Source: Sphingobacterium humi (GTDB lineage Bacteria; Bacteroidota; Bacteroidia; Sphingobacteriales; Sphingobacteriaceae). Taken from it: DNA of 64,000 bases. The position numbers were made by a program, and so were the translations under genes. Shown here piece after piece: positions 1 to 9,400 of the stretch. Below the pieces are notes generated by a model. It was not told the DNA's origin and made no database searches. It saw only the letters and a list, made by a program, of their open reading frames with translations. The stretch is taken from assembly GCF_009768885.1 (NCBI RefSeq), contig NZ_WSQA01000016.1, positions 1 through 64,000 of the forward strand, in the 5' to 3' direction. Every line of letters begins with the position of its first letter. Within the stretch, counting starts at the first letter, position 1.

Positions 1-118
1 ATATACGCTCATTTAGTAACACAGATAGGATACCTTGCCAGTAATTAACCGAATTCTTCAATTGAACACGAATGGAGAAGGATTTTTTATGCCAAAATAT
101 TTATTTAGGACAGTACTG
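1..118 (+). mobile_element. IS4-family element, 3' end (cut by window edge)
   Basis: The first 17 bases encode the last residues and stop of an IS4-type transposase. The following 100 bases match the 3' tail of the intact copy at 58370-59728, ending in the terminal repeat CAGTACTG read outward (111-118). The rest of the element lies left of the window, so its other end and target duplication cannot be checked. Confidence 0.9.
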
Positions 119-820
119 GTTCTACTTACCAAAAACTCTGCATTATTAATTACAGTTCACAACTTTTGATTTTAATAATGTTAAACGAGTAAAAAATATG
201 GAGATTTCATAATTTATAAGTTAACATATAAGGGGGACATCAGTTTAAGTTATCTTATTTCAAATCTTGAAGGTTGTGATTGAATTTCGGACATTCTAAA
301 TGCTTAACCTACCAAGAATAGGATAGCACAATTATTATAATTCACAAAGAAAGGTGGAAAACATTAGTATTTTAACCTATAGATAGTACAATAACCATTA
401 TCTCTTTTATATTATATTTCCAAAGCCGGTTGAATCCATAGGAAAAACATATCGTGGCTTAGACTTTCTCAAGAAGCAATAATAAGATCGAATTCTACTA
501 TTTCGTGATGGATGCTTTATTCCATTCTACTTGATCGTTTTGAACTAGGATCCGAGATCTTCTTTCTGTTAGTTCAAGTCAAAATACCCGAAAAAGGAAG
601 AATCATTAATAGATCGCAAAGTTACTTCGTCAGCTTGACATGCCCCTCGTGTTTTTCCCACACACCAAATAAAAAAAGAACAAAATGGGTATCCGTTCTA
701 AGGAACAGAACCTCCTTCGCTACGCCATTTTAGTTATTTTTTTCTTTTGCAAGTCAAGCTCTTGACTCGTATCCCATTTGGCGATAATTAATTTTTTCTT
801 TCACTTTAATTTTAAATGCC
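119..820. other. Intergenic, no convincing gene
   Basis: This AT-rich stretch lies between the IS4 end and radC. A 73-codon frame at 512-733 has composition and residue content unlike a real protein and no recognisable motif. I see no RNA gene or clear repeat. It may be decayed sequence. Confidence 0.5.
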
Positions 821-1279
821 ATGCAAAACAAATTCATCGCTCACGAACTCCGTTTATCATATCACAAGAACGACAAGTTGTCGGTATCGCACTTTTCTTC
901 TGTCAATAATTCACGGAAGATGGAGAATGCATTCAGAGCAGTGTGGAACAGCAATGAAATTGACATACGCGAGAGCTTTTACGCCATTTATTTCAATAGC
1001 AAACTAGACGTAGTAGGTTATCACAAAATTGCTGATGGAGGTTTGGATATGGTTATGGTCGATATTCGCCTATTGATGTCCTGTGCCTTATTAGCAAATT
1101 CTACCCGTTTTGCAGTAGCCCACAATCATCCCTCTGGCAATCTTATCCCAAGTGAAGCAGATAGGCAGTTGACAAAGAAGATTGCAGCAGCTAGTCATCT
1201 GTTGGATATTCAAATCCTTGATCATATAATTCTAACCGACATAGGATATTATTCTTTTAGGGACAATGGTGATCTATAA
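821..1279 (+). CDS. radC: RadC-like JAB/MPN-domain protein
   Basis: A 152-residue protein consisting almost entirely of the RadC C-terminal JAB/MPN metalloprotease-like domain. The metal-binding JAMM signature is intact: HNHPSG with His101 and His103, followed by Asp114 in SEAD. The helix-hairpin-helix region of full-length chromosomal RadC (about 220 residues) is absent. Short RadC versions like this are common on Bacteroidota plasmids and integrative elements. Their biochemical role is unsettled despite the DNA-repair name. The start at 821 follows an AT-rich leader; a 5-bp upstream ATG is out of frame. The gene stands alone between IS material and a hairpin region. Confidence 0.88.
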   Translation: MQNKFIAHELRLSYHKNDKLSVSHFSSVNNSRKMENAFRAVWNSNEIDIRESFYAIYFNSKLDVVGYHKIADGGLDMVMVDIRLLMSCALLANSTRFAVAHNHPSGNLIPSEADRQLTKKIAAASHLLDIQILDHIILTDIGYYSFRDNGDL

Positions 1280-1288
1280 TCTCTATTG

Positions 1289-1377
1289 TCAACCTAATTA
1301 TGTTCAGTAGAATCATTAATCTAGTCTGGTGTTGCTCCTATAATGCCTAGGGTGTACTGTTGAATTAATTAGGTTGA
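1289..1377. repeat. 89-bp imperfect inverted repeat downstream of radC
   Basis: Perfect 12-bp outer arms (TCAACCTAATTA at 1289-1300, TAATTAGGTTGA at 1366-1377) enclose a partly self-complementary interior, so the transcript could fold into one long hairpin just after the radC stop. It lacks a U-tract. Function unknown: structured RNA, small MITE-like repeat or recombination site are all possible. Confidence 0.55.
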
Positions 1378-1557
1378 ATTATGCTGATATATAATTTACT
1401 ATATTTCTCTCAATCTAGAAATGCATCGTTAATGCTATTGGGATCAAATTAAAAGATTCATTTTACCTAACTTCAGGTAGTTGTTTTTAGAAAAAAAAGT
1501 ATAACAATTTGTATAAAAATTCAGTCAAATATATTAACTGATTCGTTTAGAATAAAG

Positions 1558-1610
1558 TTATTGAGGTGTTCCTTTTAATTCGAAAACACCTCAATAAATT
1601 CTATTTTTTT
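1558..1610 (+). terminator. Rho-independent terminator
   Basis: A perfect 13-bp stem (TTATTGAGGTGTT, 1558-1570, with its complement 1585-1597) and 14-nt loop are followed on the plus strand by a T-rich tract to 1610. It could end radC-strand transcripts. It also lies downstream of the minus-strand small ORF at 1677-1787. Confidence 0.7.
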
Positions 1611-1676
1611 AAGATAGGAAAACTTTTTAGTGGAATTTAAAATTACCATTATTGTATCCCATTTATCCTAATACTT

Positions 1677-1787
1677 TTAAGCAGCTTTGTTTTCGTTTTC
1701 GTCTTCAATTTCTAAAATTGCTAATAATAATAGGTATGAGCCTTTGTCTAATCCTAATTTTGATGCTTTTTCTTCTATACTTTTCAT
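1677..1787 (-). CDS. 36-residue small protein, paralogue of 48136-48246
   Basis: The short frame encodes a protein beginning MKSIEEKASKLGLDKGSYLL, then a run of hydrophobic residues (LLLAILEIEDE) and a polar tail ending KAA. A second copy at 48136-48246 has the same length and is identical up to residue 30, differing only in the last six residues. Several codons differ silently between the copies (for example GCA/GCC, AAA/AAG, TTA/CTG), the pattern expected of a translated gene under selection. A conserved 14-bp sequence lies about 50 bp upstream of both starts. I do not recognise the family. A regulatory peptide, a RiPP-type precursor or a small membrane-associated protein are possible. Confidence 0.65.
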   Translation of the reverse strand: MKSIEEKASKLGLDKGSYLLLLAILEIEDENENKAA

Positions 1788-1836
1788 GTGGTTAAAGTTT
1801 AAAATTTAATATTAGTTATTGACAATTCATTTTATA

Positions 1837-1850
1837 CAAGATTTATGCAT
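1837..1850 (-). promoter_or_regulatory. Conserved upstream motif of the 36-residue ORF
   Basis: The minus-strand sequence ATGCATAAATCTTG ends 50 bp before the start codon. The same 14 bases occur 52 bp before the paralogous ORF (48298-48311) while surrounding bases diverge. It loosely resembles a Bacteroidota -7 element (TAnnTTTG), so it may be the promoter core or an operator. Confidence 0.4.
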
Positions 1851-1979
1851 TAACTAAGCTTTTTTAAAAAAATAAATTCAAAGATATAGGAAAATTAACC
1901 GAAGGTTTTTAGAAATAAATATCGAGAAAATAAAAGATGATTTAATCAAAAAAAATTTCAATAACATTTTATCTTTTGT

Positions 1980-3338
1980 CAGTACTGTCCTAAATAAATT
2001 TTAGGGTATTAAAAATCTATCTTGATGTTAAATAAATGAAGAACTGAGTCTTATTTGAGAAAAGTATCTTCTGTTTTCTATCAAAAGAGTTGAAACTGAC
2101 CTTTTTTATCAGGTGGTTTTCCTGAAATAAAGGGATCGTCAGCCCATTTCCAAAGGTCAATTTTCACGAATATATTAAGCCTAATAAAATTGACCAGATT
2201 GGATAGATTCCAATCATATTTTGCTTTCTTTTGAATATACTTAAAAAGCAGTATTCCGATCAATGCAGTCCATATTTGGATGTAAACAGCATTTTCAGAT
2301 GTACCTACGAAACTGGTTACTTTAAGCCGCTGTTTAAGGTGTTTAAAGAACGTTTCGATTTCCCAACGCTCTTTGTAAAGTGCTGCAACTGTTGCTGGTT
2401 TCCAACAGAAATTGTTTGTCAGGAACTCGTATTCTACTTTTTTGATGCTGTCCCAAACACGCACCAAACGTATCTTCTTCCCTTTATACCTTTGATTGGC
2501 AGCCCCATCAAGCTCAATGATCTGATCCTCAATAATTCCGTGAGCCAGAAGGTCTTCGCTTTTGACGGTTTTAACCACCGTATACTTCATGTTAGATTTT
2601 GCTCTGGTTACAAAGAAACAGTCGGTGCTGTCCAAAACGTTCATCCAGGCATAATCAACATAGCCACGATCTACCACAAGCACACAGCCTTTAGGAAATG
2701 ACATGGTCTTGGCGACCTTCGATTCATGTTGTTTTCCATCGGTTATATGAACAAAACTAGGCATACAGCCATCGTAATCCAGTATGGTATGAAGTTTTAC
2801 AGCACCCTTTGCACTACGGAATTTCGCCCAATCAAATACACTCAGACATAATGGGATAACTGTGGCATCCATTAATAATACCTTACGCTTTAACCTTTTC
2901 AATTCTGCTCTTTGCCGGGGATGCCGCTTCCACAATTGATCCAAAAGCTTATAGTAAAGATCCCTGAAAAGACCATGACTTCGATGAGCGTTCATGTAGG
3001 AAAGATTGGATTTGCTAGGTGTTCTGGAAATGCCCATGTGGCTCATATTACCCGTGGTGCTTCGAAGGCCATTGGTAATATCACGAACAGAATCTGCCGA
3101 AGAAAGATGGCAAAAAAGCATGCTCACAAAATGCGTCCAACTATTAATGCCCTTGTGATGCTTGTCAGATTGGTACTGGTGAACCAGTCTACCAAAAATG
3201 TCTCGGTCAATGAGGCCTAAAATTTGAGAAAATACGTTTATATTTACCATGGCGGTAGTGTAATTTTAGCGAATTAAATATAGCAATCCCTGCTATATAA
3301 ATCCACCGCCATTTTTTCCCTTATTTAGGACGGTACTG
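1980..3338 (-). mobile_element. IS4-family insertion sequence, intact (copy A)
   Basis: Element of 1359 bp with imperfect terminal repeats CAGTACTGTCCTAAATAA (left) and the complement of CAGTACCGTCCTAAATAAG (right). It is flanked by a perfect 9-bp target duplication ATCTTTTGT at 1971-1979 and 3339-3347, indicating simple recent transposition. One gene, the transposase at 2081-3250. Just inside the 5' end is the short palindrome shared by all copies (AGCAgggatTGCT core) that could block read-through transcription. Confidence 0.95.
2081..3250 (-). CDS. IS4-family transposase
   Basis: A 389-residue DDE transposase that catalyses cut-and-paste movement of the 1359-bp element. The N-terminal third resembles the DUF4372-type region of Bacteroidota IS4 transposases. 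The catalytic core shows the first Asp in LLMDATVIP, the second Asp in VVDRGYVDY, and the IS4 signature Y-x2-R-x3-E-x6-K in YKERWEIETFFKHLK. The start ATG sits just inside the terminal palindrome, as in the other copies at 17479 and 58457. Intact reading frame plus intact ends and target duplication suggest an active element. Confidence 0.95.
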   Translation of the reverse strand: MVNINVFSQILGLIDRDIFGRLVHQYQSDKHHKGINSWTHFVSMLFCHLSSADSVRDITNGLRSTTGNMSHMGISRTPSKSNLSYMNAHRSHGLFRDLYYKLLDQLWKRHPRQRAELKRLKRKVLLMDATVIPLCLSVFDWAKFRSAKGAVKLHTILDYDGCMPSFVHITDGKQHESKVAKTMSFPKGCVLVVDRGYVDYAWMNVLDSTDCFFVTRAKSNMKYTVVKTVKSEDLLAHGIIEDQIIELDGAANQRYKGKKIRLVRVWDSIKKVEYEFLTNNFCWKPATVAALYKERWEIETFFKHLKQRLKVTSFVGTSENAVYIQIWTALIGILLFKYIQKKAKYDWNLSNLVNFIRLNIFVKIDLWKWADDPFISGKPPDKKGQFQLF

Positions 3339-3786
3339 ATCTTTTGTATACTTTTTAGGACAATCATTATTGTTTGAAACGTTAATTTTCAAACCTATAT
3401 CATAGCCATCTTCAAACACACTTTTGATGTCCATTAAATAGATTTAATTGATTCCAAATTGGCTTCTAGGATTACCATTGATTTAAAATGCTTTTATCAA
3501 AAGCATGAATTTGAATAGAGTGTTTAATCTGTATTATTATAAACTTTTCATTACTAACTTAAAGTAGTAGAATTTTAGATTAAGCGAATATTGGACTAGA
3601 TAATTTCAAATTTATAGTACGTTATTGGCCTTAAGAGAGGATTGGTTTTTGTTAAAATTTAAATATCCGGATTTATGCTCAGTATATATTAATATTTTAA
3701 AACATAGCCTTTTCAACAAAGGAATGAAGATCCTTAATTTTGCGATATTGGTTTAGTTCATAAAACGTTTTTAGTATCTTTAAGCT
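3339..3786. other. Intergenic, promoter region of the MNT-HEPN gene
   Basis: After the IS4 target duplication (3339-3347) the sequence is AT-rich with no coding signal on either strand. The promoter of the downstream gene should lie in its last 100 bases, but I cannot place it with confidence. Confidence 0.4.
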
Positions 3787-4650
3787 ATGGATGAGTTAAG
3801 CCATTTGCCGGTTGACAAACAAAAAGATATTCTTGAAATTGTAGAGATTATCAAGGAAATTGCTTTGCCTGAAAAAGTCATATTGTTTGGAAGCTTTGCA
3901 AGAGGAGATTGGGTTGATGATGAGTATGTTGAAGATGGAGCAACATATAGTTACCGGAGTGATTATGACTTTTTGATAGTTACGCAAGGCTTAAAGCTGA
4001 AAGAATTCGAAATTAGAAATAGAATTGAAAACAGAACAAGGAGGTATAAACATCCTGTTAATCCATTAGTACACGAGTTAGAACATATTAACTACGGTTT
4101 AGAGCGTGGACAATATTTCTTCAAATCCATCATTGAAGACGGAATTATACTGTTTGATAGTAAAAAAACTTTGTTTGTAAAGCCTCGATCTTTAACCAGA
4201 GAAGAGCAAAAGGCTCAGGCTTTGTTATATTACGAAAATTGGGTGGAAAGTGGCGTGAGGATGCTGGATTATGTTAAATTAATCTATATTTCTTCAATTG
4301 AAAAAAACTATAAATTAAATGAGGTTTTATTTTTTTTACATCAGTCTGTAGAACGTTTATACGCAGGTTTAGGTTTAATTTTCACTGGTTTTAAACCAAA
4401 AACTCATAGTATTAAAGAATATAGAAACTATACCAAATTTATTTCTCCTGAGATTAATAACATTTTCTGTTCACCTCCAACATATGAAGAAAAAAGAGTT
4501 TTTAATATACTTCAGAAGGGCTATATCGATGCGAGATACAAATCTGATTTTATGATTGAAAAAATTGATCTTGAAACTTTGATTCATAAAGTTGAAAGTC
4601 TTGAAAAACTAGTTGTACAAGTGTCTAAGAGCAAAATTAATTCACTTTAA
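3787..4650 (+). CDS. Fused MNT nucleotidyltransferase-HEPN protein
   Basis: This 287-residue protein joins two domains usually encoded by a separate toxin-antitoxin pair (MntA/HepT type). The N-terminal nucleotidyltransferase (about residues 25-105) has GSFARGDW at 35-42 and the catalytic DxD-like pair Asp59 and Asp61 in SDYDF. Between them is an acidic insertion (DDEYVEDG). The C-terminal part (about 135-275) is an all-helical HEPN-type domain ending YIDARYKSDF. The classical R-x4-6-H RNase motif of HEPN toxins is not obvious, so the ribonuclease may be missing or altered. In the two-gene systems MNT adenylylates HEPN to silence it; the fusion would act in cis (inference). It converges on the XRE-type gene with a 4-bp overlap. 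Confidence 0.85.
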   Translation: MDELSHLPVDKQKDILEIVEIIKEIALPEKVILFGSFARGDWVDDEYVEDGATYSYRSDYDFLIVTQGLKLKEFEIRNRIENRTRRYKHPVNPLVHELEHINYGLERGQYFFKSIIEDGIILFDSKKTLFVKPRSLTREEQKAQALLYYENWVESGVRMLDYVKLIYISSIEKNYKLNEVLFFLHQSVERLYAGLGLIFTGFKPKTHSIKEYRNYTKFISPEINNIFCSPPTYEEKRVFNILQKGYIDARYKSDFMIEKIDLETLIHKVESLEKLVVQVSKSKINSL

Positions 4651-4931
4651 ATACCTTTTCTTGCCTTTCTAGGAGGTAAAAAATTAGGTATCTCTATTTC
4701 GAAATCGAGAATTTGGTTGGGCTGTATTTCTAATGCTCGACATATTGCCACAAGTCCACTTACTGAAATATTGTTTTTGCCACGAACAATTCTATAAACT
4801 TGACTATAACTAAACCCAGTCCGATCCTCCAAATCTTCTAATGTTAAATTAATTGACTTTGCTCTTTCCCAAAGCCGATCTCTTATTTTTTGTAGTGTCT
4901 CTTTCTCAATGTATTGTTCAGGCATAATCAA
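4647..4931 (-). CDS. XRE/Cro-type helix-turn-helix regulator
   Basis: A 94-residue protein with an XRE-family helix-turn-helix at about residues 30-75 (LEDLEDRTGFSYSQVYRIVR), where the recognition helix follows the turn GFSYSQ. The last 20 residues (NFLPPRKARKGI) are basic. It is a probable DNA-binding repressor, cytosolic, size typical of single-domain regulators. The start may be the first Met or the third residue (MPEQYI), both in frame. Its 3' end overlaps the stop of the MNT-HEPN gene, so the two are transcribed convergently and could interfere with each other. Target unknown. Confidence 0.82.
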   Translation of the reverse strand: MIMPEQYIEKETLQKIRDRLWERAKSINLTLEDLEDRTGFSYSQVYRIVRGKNNISVSGLVAICRALEIQPNQILDFEIEIPNFLPPRKARKGI

Positions 4932-5010
4932 ATAGACACTAAATATCTATTAATTATTATTCCAAATTTGGCATATTAATATTTATTTAACATATTTGTA
5001 AATCATTCAT

Positions 5011-5133
5011 ATGGTTAGGCGTGAGAAACCTAGAACCAATATGAATGCGAATTATAAACTTATACATTCCTAAAAAATATTCAGGGAAGGCCTCCCTTGA
5101 TTTTAGGTCGCGTAGTTTCTCACGCCCAACCAT
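5011..5133. repeat. Inverted-repeat element with 20-bp arms
   Basis: The left arm ATGGTTAGGCGTGAGAAACC (5011-5030) is complementary, with one or two mismatches, to 5114-5133. They are separated by 83 bp containing a second, smaller near-palindrome (GGGAAGGCCTCCC, 5084-5096). Such a stem could be a MITE-like or REP-like repeat, or a structured leader upstream of the TlpA/SusC/SusD operon starting at 5326. No second copy was noticed in the window. Confidence 0.6.
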
Positions 5134-5325
5134 GGCGCAAGGGAGCTGCCTTTCTTGTTTAATTACTTCTGAACAAGTATGTATTGTACATACTTATGAC
5201 TTACTAATCTGTCCTCCAGAATAGATTAGATCGCTATAAAATTATCATAACAGGGCTCTCCTGTGAAAAAGATCACTTTAAAACAATACGGTCTAATTAC
5301 TTAATGCTATCCAATTACCTTTAAT

Positions 5326-6417
5326 ATGGAAAAGTTTACTCAATTTAATATTCCTATGAATTTATTGCCATTTCCATCTCTCATTGATTCTTATAAATTC
5401 AAAATAGGACAAAATTTTATCCTTGCAATTTTTACTATTTGTTTCAGTTTATTTAGTTGCGTCAAAGCCTGGTCCCAAATCGGGACCGGTGCTTTGCACC
5501 AAAAAGTTGTACCTCTGAATGTTGGAGAGTTTCTCCCTGAGGAACTGTGGAATGTGCCTTTATCAGTCATCTCTAATCCCAAAGGGATAAGTAAGTCTCA
5601 ACTATCTTCGCACCGAGGAAAACTTATTATTCTTGACTTCTGGGCAACAACATGTACAAGTTGTATAAAATCCCTCAGGAAATTTCGTAGCGTGCAATCC
5701 TCCAGAGAATTTTCAATTATACCCATCAGTTGGGAAAAGGCTGAAAGTATCGAAGCGTTTTTTAAAAGACAATTCACGCCTAACGAACCAATTTATTCAG
5801 TATACCAAGATGAGCTGCTAAAGCAATATTTCCCTTATAATTTAGTCCCCCATTATGTATGGATCGATCAGGATGGGAAAGTTGTGAATTTCACTTCCTC
5901 TATCAGTGAGGAAAGTATTCAGAAATATCTTGTTAATAAGTCGATTTCCGAACCGACGAAAATAGATATAAAACGAGGTGTCCCATTATTCCTTCGAGAA
6001 GAGCTGCTGGGGACGAATTACCCTGAGAGTTTTCAACTTTTTAGAAGAGGAACATACCATGGTCTTCCATCTGGCACACAAATAACGCAGCATGAAACTC
6101 CCCGCATACTGTTGACAAATGTTGATGTAATACGTATGTACCGGGTAATAGCTGGCAGCTATGCTCGTCAGGTATTGAAAGACTCAACTTTTCAATCCAG
6201 TAGATTTATAGTGAAATTCGTTCCCTCGGCTATAGATTTGGAATACCATAATCTAGACATTATTCTCCCTAGTGAAAAGAGTGCTATCCTGTTTGAATAT
6301 GCTCTCAACTATTTAAATGAATTCTCAAGATATCATGGTGAATTCATCAAGAATGATAAAAATGAACTAACCTATATTTTAACACTTAAAAATGATTTGC
6401 CTCATGGGAAACCTTAA
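5326..6417 (+). CDS. TlpA-like thioredoxin-fold protein, SusC partner
   Basis: A 363-residue exported protein. A hydrophobic stretch at about residues 28-50 (NFILAIFTICFSLFS) is a signal peptide or anchor preceded by an unusually long N-terminus, so a start at the internal Met11 is also possible. Residues 95-205 form a thioredoxin/redoxin domain with ILDFWATTCTSC, giving a CxxC pair Cys110/Cys113 in place of the usual WCxxC, so disulfide chemistry is likely in the periplasm. The last 150 residues are a lineage-specific tail. In Sphingobacteriaceae such proteins are often encoded immediately upstream of SusC/SusD pairs. Here the coding region overlaps the SusC start, implying translational coupling. 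Substrate unknown. Confidence 0.85.
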   Translation: MEKFTQFNIPMNLLPFPSLIDSYKFKIGQNFILAIFTICFSLFSCVKAWSQIGTGALHQKVVPLNVGEFLPEELWNVPLSVISNPKGISKSQLSSHRGKLIILDFWATTCTSCIKSLRKFRSVQSSREFSIIPISWEKAESIEAFFKRQFTPNEPIYSVYQDELLKQYFPYNLVPHYVWIDQDGKVVNFTSSISEESIQKYLVNKSISEPTKIDIKRGVPLFLREELLGTNYPESFQLFRRGTYHGLPSGTQITQHETPRILLTNVDVIRMYRVIAGSYARQVLKDSTFQSSRFIVKFVPSAIDLEYHNLDIILPSEKSAILFEYALNYLNEFSRYHGEFIKNDKNELTYILTLKNDLPHGKP

Positions 6418-9400
6418 ACAAATAACGCTCACTGGGATACTGATCTTTTTTTATTTCGCTATTCAGGCTCAACAGCCCGTAAAAATACAAATCAAAGACA
6501 GCCAGTCTGGAACCAGACTATCCCAAGCAAACATTACCTTTCTCGCAACTGATGAAGTGTATACATCCGATAAAAATGGAGAGTTGACAATAACATTGAT
6601 TGGACAGCAAGATAGCATACGCGTATCGCATGCTTCCTACCATAGTAAATCCATACTGCTGAAAATTGATGGAAGGAAGCACATCGATGTATTTTTAGAT
6701 CCTTTAAATAACATTATTGAGGAAGTTCAAGTATTTACGGGATACCAGCGTATACCAAAAGAACGAGCTACAGGTTCATTCGATCTGATAACCGAGTCTC
6801 AGTTGTCAAAGCAGGTAAAGAGCAATATCCTGGAAAGACTGGTTCCTATCACAAGCGCCATGCTAGTAGATGATCAAACTAGAGGCGGCGGACTGATGAT
6901 TAGAGGAGTATCTACCATTCGTGGAAACCGGAGTCCCCTAATTATTTTAGATAACTTCCCTTACGAGGGTGATATAAATTCAATCAATCCAGAGGATATA
7001 GAAAGCGTGACAATACTGAAGGATGCCGCTGCAGCATCAATCTGGGGAGCAAGAGCTGGAAATGGGGTGATTGTGATTCAAAGTAAGAAGGGAAGATATG
7101 AATCGAACCTTAAAATTGACCTGACCAGTAATCTGTCAGTAACGCCAAAGCCACATCTTTATATGCACAAGATTGGTACACTAGCATTTATGGAAATGGA
7201 GGAAGAATTATTCGATCAAGGGTTTTATAACGCAAACCTTCAGTCTAATCGAACTGATCCTGTTTCTTCATACGTCGACCTCCTATACATGAAAAAGAAA
7301 GGGGCATTGACTGATGATCAGTTCGAAATAAAGAAAAAAGAACTCCAGGGATATTCTTTTGAAGAACAGTATAGGGCGCATGTCCTTCAAACTGCTTTAG
7401 AACAAAGAAACACCTTGTCCCTCCAATCCGGAGGACAGCGTTATCGAAGCAGGATGTCATTTAATTTTCAAGATCAAAAAAATGCATTAAAAGAATTAAC
7501 CGATCAATGGAATATTCAGTCCAGTCAATCCTTCAGCCCGTTGAAAAATTTAGAGATTAACTTTGATGGTCAATTTTCGTTTAATAAAGTAAAGTCGGGC
7601 TACCCTGCAAGTGGTGAACTCGGCAATGGAATACTCTTCCCTTATACCGCGTTTAAAGATATAAGGAGTAACGACATCCCTTTTTATCCTGACTATAGAG
7701 GTTCGTACCTCGAAGGTTTAAATGGAAGCGGGCTTTTAGATTGGTCATATCTACCACTACAAGATGTAGAGCACAACAATTCCGAGGCAAAAAATAGACA
7801 AAACCGTCTGAATTTCGCAGCGGTTTACCGCTCTCCAATGGGATTAACCACAGAGGTGCAATATCAATACGCTGATATTCAGAATGATAATTTTCTTAAT
7901 TATGGTATAGAGAGTTATTACACCAGGAATCTAGTTAATGGATTCGCACAGCGCAATGGAAATGAATTAAAATTTGCAGTGCCTAAAGGAGATATTTATG
8001 AATTTGACAATACCAGAATGAAGGTGCAAAACCTAAGGGGAATGTTGCGCTACGATAAGAACATCTTAAACCATCGTATAAATATGCTCGCGGGTGCAGA
8101 GATGAGAAAAACATTGTCATATAGGCAGCTCAATAGACTATATGGAGTGGATGGAGATATCCTTACTTCCACACGCGTAGATTATATAAATAGTTACAAA
8201 GATTATGTATCTCAAGATACTCGATTTATACCAAATAGGCAGTCCATGCAAGGAACTGATAATAGATATGTCTCGTTTTTTGCCAATGGTGCCTATAATT
8301 TTAAAGATAGATATACCCTCTCGGCGAGTGCACGCCAGGATGCATCAAATATTTATGGCGTCAATACCAGAAATAAGTGGAGCCCATTTTGGTCTTTCGG
8401 TGTCGGCTGGCAAGTCGATAAGGAACCATTTTTTCATATCAACTGGATTGATCGCCTAAAATTGCGCCTTTCACAAGGTACCAGTGGAAATACCGATCCT
8501 AATGCCTCGGCAGTAACCACCATACAATATACCATGACTTCACCATACACATTAGGGCCAATCGCAATTTTTAACTCGTATAATAACCCTGATTTGCGTT
8601 GGGAAAGAGTAAGAACTCAGAATGTAGGGCTTGACTTTTCAATTCTCTCTAATAAGATCACAGGAACCATTGAATACTACCACAAAAAAGCCGATGATTT
8701 ATTGGGAACAGCAGTGGTAGATTATTCTGCAGGAATAGGAGGGAGCATGATAAAGAATGTGGCTGAAATTAAAGGAAAGGGTATCGACGTACAGCTTAGG
8801 ACCCAAAATATTCAGCGCAATTTCCGTTGGAGCACCTCCATGAATTTTAGTCATAATTCAGATGAGGTGGTCGATTATTATCTTACCAATACACAAGGTT
8901 CAAGTTTTGTGAATGGAGGAGTAAGCGGCATTAAAGGCAGGCCAGTGAATAGTGTGTTTTCATATAAATGGAATGGTTTGAGTGGTACGAACGGGCTTCC
9001 AATTGGGTATCTCAAAGGAGTGGAAAGTCAAGATTATCGTAAAATCACAGGTAAGGACACCCAAGTTGAAGACTTGCAGTACCACGGTTCATCTCGGCCA
9101 ACCTATTTTGGCGGGCTAATCAATAGTTTTTCTTACCGTGGTATCCAGCTCGAATTTGCCCTAACCTATAAACTTGGATATTACTTCAGGACCCAAGCCT
9201 TGGATTATGCGGAACGTAACATCGGCCTACATGAAAGTTACGATCAACGCTGGAAGGCTCCAGGCGATGAAATGCATACCCAAATCCCAGCATTTAACTT
9301 GGATATGTTCCCCTTCTATAGAAGTGTGTCGGCCCATGTGCATCGCGCGGATCATGTCCGCTTTCAGTATATAAACCTTGCCTACGCAATCGCTAAGGAC

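Noticed and set aside
512..733. 73-codon open frame upstream of radC
   Set aside because: Residue composition (short runs of Phe/Ser, no domain-like pattern) and lack of any recognised motif make it look like chance in AT-rich DNA.
1289..1377. Integron attC-like site
   Set aside because: The right side has GTTGAAT, but the matching RYYYAAC core on the left is absent and no integron integrase is visible.
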